From positions 1 to 43,627 of the forward strand of contig JADNYV010000291.1 in the NCBI GenBank assembly GCA_015501055.1: 43,627 nucleotides of DNA, given 5' to 3'. The translations under genes were made by a program, and so were the position numbers. This DNA comes from Mucidula mucida. Taxonomy: Eukaryota > Basidiomycota > Agaricomycetes > Agaricales > Physalacriaceae. The notes beneath the pieces are model-generated. The model worked only from the letters and a program-made list of their open reading frames with translations, made no database searches and was not told the DNA's origin. This document shows positions 39,264 through 43,627 of the stretch, one piece after another (positions within the stretch are counted from its first letter, which is position 1; every line of letters starts with the position of its first letter).

Positions 39264-40193
39264 ATGTCCAACGAAGCACCCGAAACCGCTCCTCACACAC
39301 CCGCTCATCATGCCGATACCGAAATCAAAGGCCGATCCCTTGTGAACAAGCCTTACGACTATGACGGGGACAAGTCCAAGTACAAGAGCTGGTGGCGATC
39401 AATGTTCACATACATCCGTGACAAGAAGAACAACCTCACATCTGACTCCGAAAGGATCGATGTTGTTCTCTCCTACATCCGAGGAGATCACGTAGATGCA
39501 TGGGTCCAGAACTATTCGGACCAGAACTTCGATGAGGAAGAAGAGGAATGGACAGTCTCTTGGACGGAGTTCAAGGAAGACTTGAAGGAGCGATTTGTGG
39601 ATTCCAACCTCGCGCGAGACGCGCAAGACCAGATCGAGCGGTTGCGCCAGGGGCAAGACACCGCTCAAGACTTCTTCCAGAAGTTCGAGGTCCTGCTCAC
39701 TCAGGCAGGATACTCGAAGGATGACGCATTCGTCGTGAGACTTCTCGAGACCAATGTCAACGAGAAGATCATCGACCAGATCTATGGCAGCCGAGACGGG
39801 TTGCCAGAGAAGTACAAGGATTGGAAGGCACAGATCCTTCAGATCGATCAGCTGTGGAGAAGGCGGGCGGCGAGCAAGAGGTCCGGAATGCAGTCCCGGC
39901 CTCAAGCTCCGCAGGTGGCTACATCAAGAGCCAATCCTACGAACCCACCCCCGACGCCGATCACACGACGAGATGCCACCGGTGTTACCTATGGAGGAGC
40001 CGGCAGGCCGATGGACATCGACAATGCACGTCGAAGGGGACTCTGCTTCAGCTGTGGCGAACACGGCCACGTCAGCAGGTTCTGTCCAAAGAAGGGTCGA
40101 CCCCAGACGATTCGGGGTTTATGGACCGAGATGAATGACGAGGAGAAGAAGAAGCTGGCCGAAGAGTTGGGTTTTGCGAAGCTCCCGCAGTAG
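39264..40193 (+). CDS. gag: Retrotransposon Gag
   Basis: A single uninterrupted frame of 309 residues. It begins MSNEAPETAPHTPAHHADTE. The capsid-type region contains KPYDYDGDKSKYKSWW, WTEFKEDLKERFVDSNLARD and FFQKFEVLLTQAGYS, typical of the retrotransposon Gag domain that assembles particles. The nucleocapsid knuckle is CFSCGEHGHVSRFC (C-x2-C-x4-H-x4-C), which binds RNA. The frame is intact although pol is not. It ends in ELGFAKLPQ just after a slippery heptamer. Codon choice is GC-rich like host genes. Confidence 0.92.
   Translation: MSNEAPETAPHTPAHHADTEIKGRSLVNKPYDYDGDKSKYKSWWRSMFTYIRDKKNNLTSDSERIDVVLSYIRGDHVDAWVQNYSDQNFDEEEEEWTVSWTEFKEDLKERFVDSNLARDAQDQIERLRQGQDTAQDFFQKFEVLLTQAGYSKDDAFVVRLLETNVNEKIIDQIYGSRDGLPEKYKDWKAQILQIDQLWRRRAASKRSGMQSRPQAPQVATSRANPTNPPPTPITRRDATGVTYGGAGRPMDIDNARRRGLCFSCGEHGHVSRFCPKKGRPQTIRGLWTEMNDEEKKKLAEELGFAKLPQ
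40169..40175 (+). promoter_or_regulatory. Predicted -1 ribosomal frameshift site GGGTTTT
   Basis: In the Gag frame the bases read G GGT TTT, the X XXY YYZ pattern, 15 nt before the Gag stop (40191-40193). Slipping back one base enters the pol frame, which is open from here through protease. A downstream stem or pseudoknot was not verified. Confidence 0.55.
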
Positions 40194-43100
40194 ACGCAGT
40201 CCTGCCGGAGCAGTCATTAAGGAGAGAGTCGTCAGATGCAGATTCTATTTACAGTACAGGTACTGAAACACCTAAAATATCATCGACGACTTTACCACCA
40301 AAACCTGCGAAAGAAAGATTTGAGCCAAATACGCCCGAGTGGATTGCACAACGGCTAAGAGAGGATGACGTGTCGAGAGCAGTGGGAATTTTGAGAGCAT
40401 GGATGCCGGAGCGGAGAGAGAGAGAAGCGACGGAGGAGAAGGTGATGGCGATCAGAGCGTTGACAAAGGAAGCTGCGGTGGAAGTTGTGACAGAGTTGAA
40501 AAAGTCGAGGAAGTACATCCGGGGAACAAAGGGGCAGGACATGAAACTCCGAGTAACCATAGAGAGCGTACACACAGGCTCTGAATGGGAAACGAGTGCC
40601 CTTCTTGACAGCGGAGCAACGGGTTCTTGCGTCAATAAAGAATTCGTCGAGAAGAACGGGCTCCCGATCAAGGAGTTACCGGTCAAGCTCCCTGTCTACA
40701 ATGCGGATGGAACCCTAAACGAGGGAGGAGCAATCGAAGGTTTTGTGGAGGTCCGGATGAAGATCGGTGATCATGCAGAAAAGATCGAGTTGGCCGTCAC
40801 CAATCTTGGCAAAACAAGCATCTTTTTGGGGCTAGATTGGTTACGATATCACAACCCCACGATCAACTGGACGGAATCCACGTTGACTTTTGATCGATGC
40901 CCAGACCGTTGCGGTTACCTACCCGAGTATAACTCGCCGGAAGACGAAGGAGAAGATGTAGAAGAAAAGCTGGAAGAGGGAGAGCGTTTGTTCTGGATGG
41001 ACTGGGACAACTATCGCAAAAGCGGTGAAAAGCTGAGATCACAACAGCCTTCATCTGCTGCTGCACCTTACATTGAGGAATTTTCCGATGTATTCAGCAA
41101 GGCGGACTTTGATAAGTTACCGGAGCGAAGACCCTGGGATCACGCGATAGAACTCACGCCTGGTTCCAAACCGGTTGACTGCAAGGTCTATCCCCTTAGT
41201 CCATCCGAGCAGAAGGCATTAGACGAGTTCTTGGAGGAAAATATACGCACGGGACGCATACGGCCATCAATCTCACCCATGGCGTCACCATTCTTCTTTG
41301 TCAGAAGAAGGACGGGAGCCTTCGGCCAGTACAGGATTATCGGAAGTTGAACGACATGACAATCAAGAACCGATACCCCTTGCCGTTGATTCAGGAGCTT
41401 ATCGACAAGCTGAAGGGAGCAAAGGTTTTCACAAAGATGGATGTCCGATGGGGTTACAATAACATCCGGATCAAAGATGGTGATGAGTGGAAAGCGGCGT
41501 TTAGAACAAATCGAGGCTGTTCGAGCCATAGTAATGTTCTTCGGACTCACAAACTCGCCGGCAACGTTCCAATCGTTCATGAATCACATCTGAAGGAGTT
41601 GATTGACGCGGACATGTTATAGTTTACCTAGATGATATACTCATCTTTACGAACACTCTCGAGGAGCATAGACAGATTGTACGAAAGGTATTGGAGATAT
41701 TACGAGTAAATAAGCTGTATTAAAACCCGAGAAATGTAGTTTTGAGGCACAGACTGTAGATACTTAGGAGTTATTGTTGGAGGAGGAGAAGTGAAGATGG
41801 ATCCGGCAAAAGTGGCCGTAGTGAAGGAATGGAAGGAGCCGACGAAGAAGAAGGAAGTGCAGTCATTCTGGGATTCTGCAACTTCTACCGACGTTTCATT
41901 CGGGGATTGCGGGAGTAGCGAAGCCGTTGACATCGCTAACCGGGAAGGGCGAGTGGGTTTGGGGCATGGAGCAGCACGAGGCGTTTGAGGAGTTGAAACG
42001 GAGGATGACGGAAGAACCCGTTCTGATCGTACCACGCGACGACGGCAAGTTTCGAGTTGAGGCAGACTCCTCGAACTATGCGAACGGGGCGGTTCTTTCC
42101 CAGTTGTTGACGGAAAATGGAGACCAGTAGCTTTCGTCTCGCGCGCTGAACGAAGTAGAGCGCAATTATGAGATCTACGACAAAGAGATGATGGCTATTA
42201 TGGACTCGATTGACGACTGGAGCAATATCTCCTGGAGCAAAGGAGACGGTGGAGGTTTTACCGATCATCAAAACCTCCAGTACTTCCGGAAGCCACAGAA
42301 GTTGAATCGGAGGCAGGCGAGATGGGTTACGGAGTTGGCGGAGTATGACATACAGATGATTCACAAGCCGGGCAAGACGATGGGGAAAGCTGATGCCTTG
42401 TCAAGGATGACAGGCCTTGAGAAGGGGGAAAAAGATAACGAAAACGTTGTTTTGCTCAACCGGAGTTTTTTATTTCACAAATTCAATTTTCTTTACATAC
42501 AGTAGATACACCGGAGGACGAATTACTTAACAAAATCAAACAAAGAAAAGGAAACAAAGACAGATACGTACAAAAAGCATTAGAAAACAAAGAAAAAGGA
42601 TGGGAAGAGAAGGAAAATGGACTTATTATATGGAAAGATCGTATTTACATACCGAAGGACAAGGAATTGCGGGGAAAAGTTATTGGAATGCATCATGATG
42701 CACAGCTTGCAGGGCATCCGGACGATACAAGACCCTCGAGCTGATCACACGCACCTATTGGTGGCCAGGAATCAGCCGAGACGTCCGGAATACGTGGAAG
42801 GGTGTCAAAAATGCCAGTTACAAAGTCACATCGCACGAAGCCGGCTGCACCTCCATCCTATGATGTGCCAAGCGACCATGGGAAAGTTGGGACGGACATG
42901 ATTGGCGAGCTGCCGGAATCGGGAGGATACAAGCGATCAGCACGTTTGTGGACCATTTCACAAAGCGGTTACGCATTATATACCAACACACACCACTCTG
43001 ACGTCAGAAGGCATGGCCGCATTTACCGCGATCGCATTTTCCCCATACATGGGATGCCGCGACAGATGATACATGATCGAGGTCCACAATACCACTCGCG

Positions 43101-43627
43101 TTTCATGAAGGAGTTATACCGGTTGTTGGGCATAAGGGAAACTTTACAACGGCGTATCATCCACAGGCAAATGGGCAGACGGAACGGCTGAACCAAGAGA
43201 TAGAACATTTCTTACGGTTATTCGTCAACTACCATCAGAACGACTGGCACGAATGGCTACCCTCTGCTGAATTCGTTTACAACGATCGAGTTCACTCGGC
43301 GACCAAAGTCACTCCGTTCTTCGCAGACATGGGCAGACATCCCTACAAAGGCACCGCTCCGAAAACGGCATCGAGAAATGAGACTGCGCAGGAGTTTGCC
43401 GACGGCATGAGGAAACATGGGACGAAGTGGGGTCAGCATTGAAGATGGCAAAAGAGGACATGAAACGGTTTTATGACAGGAAGCGGACAGAGGCAGTAGA
43501 GTACAAGGAAGGCGACAAAGTATGGCTGGAAGGGACGAATCTCAGCACGGACCGACCAATGAAGAAGCTCGATGACAAACGCTTCGGGCCGTTCAAAGTG
43601 ATCAAGAAAGTCGGGACGAGCTCTTAA
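40176..43627 (+). pseudogene. pol: Retrotransposon Pol, multiply frameshifted
   Basis: Protease: LLDSGATGSCVNKEF with FLGLDWLRYHNP. The RT begins DHAIELTPGSKPVDCKVYPL. A one-base loss near 41301 shifts the frame before [20 protein letters not shown]. The catalytic box VYLDDILIF (41625-41651) is in another frame again. RNase H (ALNEVERNYEIYDKEMMAIM, FTDHQNLQYF, ADALSRM) spans about 42000-42410, with a stop at 42128-42130. The integrase zinc region (GMHHDAQLAGHP) is near 42690, and core pieces follow (KVGTDMIGELPES, MIHDRGPQYHSRFMKELYRL, AEFVYNDRVHSAT). A GPF motif lies near the window end. At least seven breaks are seen, so no full-length product is possible. Domain order and motifs fix the Ty3/gypsy assignment. 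The chromodomain, if any, is outside. Confidence 0.88.

Larger units (their letters stand above)
38140..43627 (+). mobile_element. Ty3/gypsy LTR retrotransposon, degenerate, truncated by the window end
   Basis: Order: 5' LTR (38140-38667), self-priming signal, leader, gag (39264-40193) with a CCHC knuckle, then protease, reverse transcriptase, RNase H and integrase in pol. This RT-RNase H-integrase order is the Ty3/gypsy order. The GPF motif after integrase (RFGPFKVIKKV) places it near chromoviruses. Pol has many frameshifts and stops, so this copy cannot move by itself. The 3' LTR and the target duplication lie outside the window. Confidence 0.88.

Noticed and set aside
39399..39905. 168-codon minus-strand frame
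   Set aside because: It is antisense to the Gag frame, which has a clear capsid region and CCHC knuckle.
1..43627. tRNA, rRNA or CRISPR features
   Set aside because: No cloverleaf-like A/B box arrangement, rRNA signature or spaced direct-repeat array was recognised by eye. A tRNAscan or Rfam search would be decisive.

Overview
The window looks like nuclear DNA of an agaricomycete basidiomycete, probably a plant-litter or wood decayer. Genes carry many 45-55 nt introns, often with CTAAC-type branch points. The gene families are typical of that group: AA9 lytic polysaccharide monooxygenases, DUF6534- and DUF6699-like proteins, an mpaB-type oxygenase, MYND proteins, and a large lineage-specific F-box-like family. 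All spliced models were assembled by eye from reading frames and splice signals, with no transcript data.

Layout. 1-5.7 kb: a decayed F-box-like gene divergent from a truncated MYND gene, then a single-pass membrane protein and an AA9 enzyme. 6.5-8 kb: a Ser/Thr-rich single-pass membrane protein. 8.4-13.3 kb: an MFS anion transporter of the Dal5/DgoT class, divergent from a Zn2Cys6 transcription factor. 14-19.2 kb: an intact F-box-like gene, a degraded DUF6534-like gene and a cytochrome P450 pseudogene. 20-22.9 kb: an mpaB-like oxygenase and a DUF6699 gene. 22.9-28.1 kb: a DgoD-like aldonate dehydratase, a zinc polyol/aldose dehydrogenase and a DHDPS-family aldolase. 28.7-36 kb: a small membrane protein, a second F-box/MYND unit (both frameshifted), another intact F-box-like gene and a second AA9 gene. 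36.9-43.6 kb: a 244-bp MITE, then a Ty3/gypsy retrotransposon with its 5' LTR, gag and broken pol, running off the window end.

The main functional proposal is a sugar-acid catabolic cluster. It combines uptake (MFS), control (Zn2Cys6), oxidation (Zn dehydrogenase), dehydration (galactonate dehydratase type) and retro-aldol cleavage (DHDPS type). Together these could make a non-phosphorylating route from an aldose or aldonate to pyruvate plus glyceraldehyde. The dehydratase promoter and the dehydrogenase/aldolase divergent promoter share a 16-bp element matching at 15 positions. A related CGGTCCG-based site lies in the transporter/regulator promoter. A second regulatory pattern, the palindrome CGGC-N4-GCCG, lies upstream of all four F-box-like genes. 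The region also shows duplication followed by decay, unusual splice donors, and transposon signals that can be read directly: LTR ends, a self-priming stem and a -1 frameshift heptamer.
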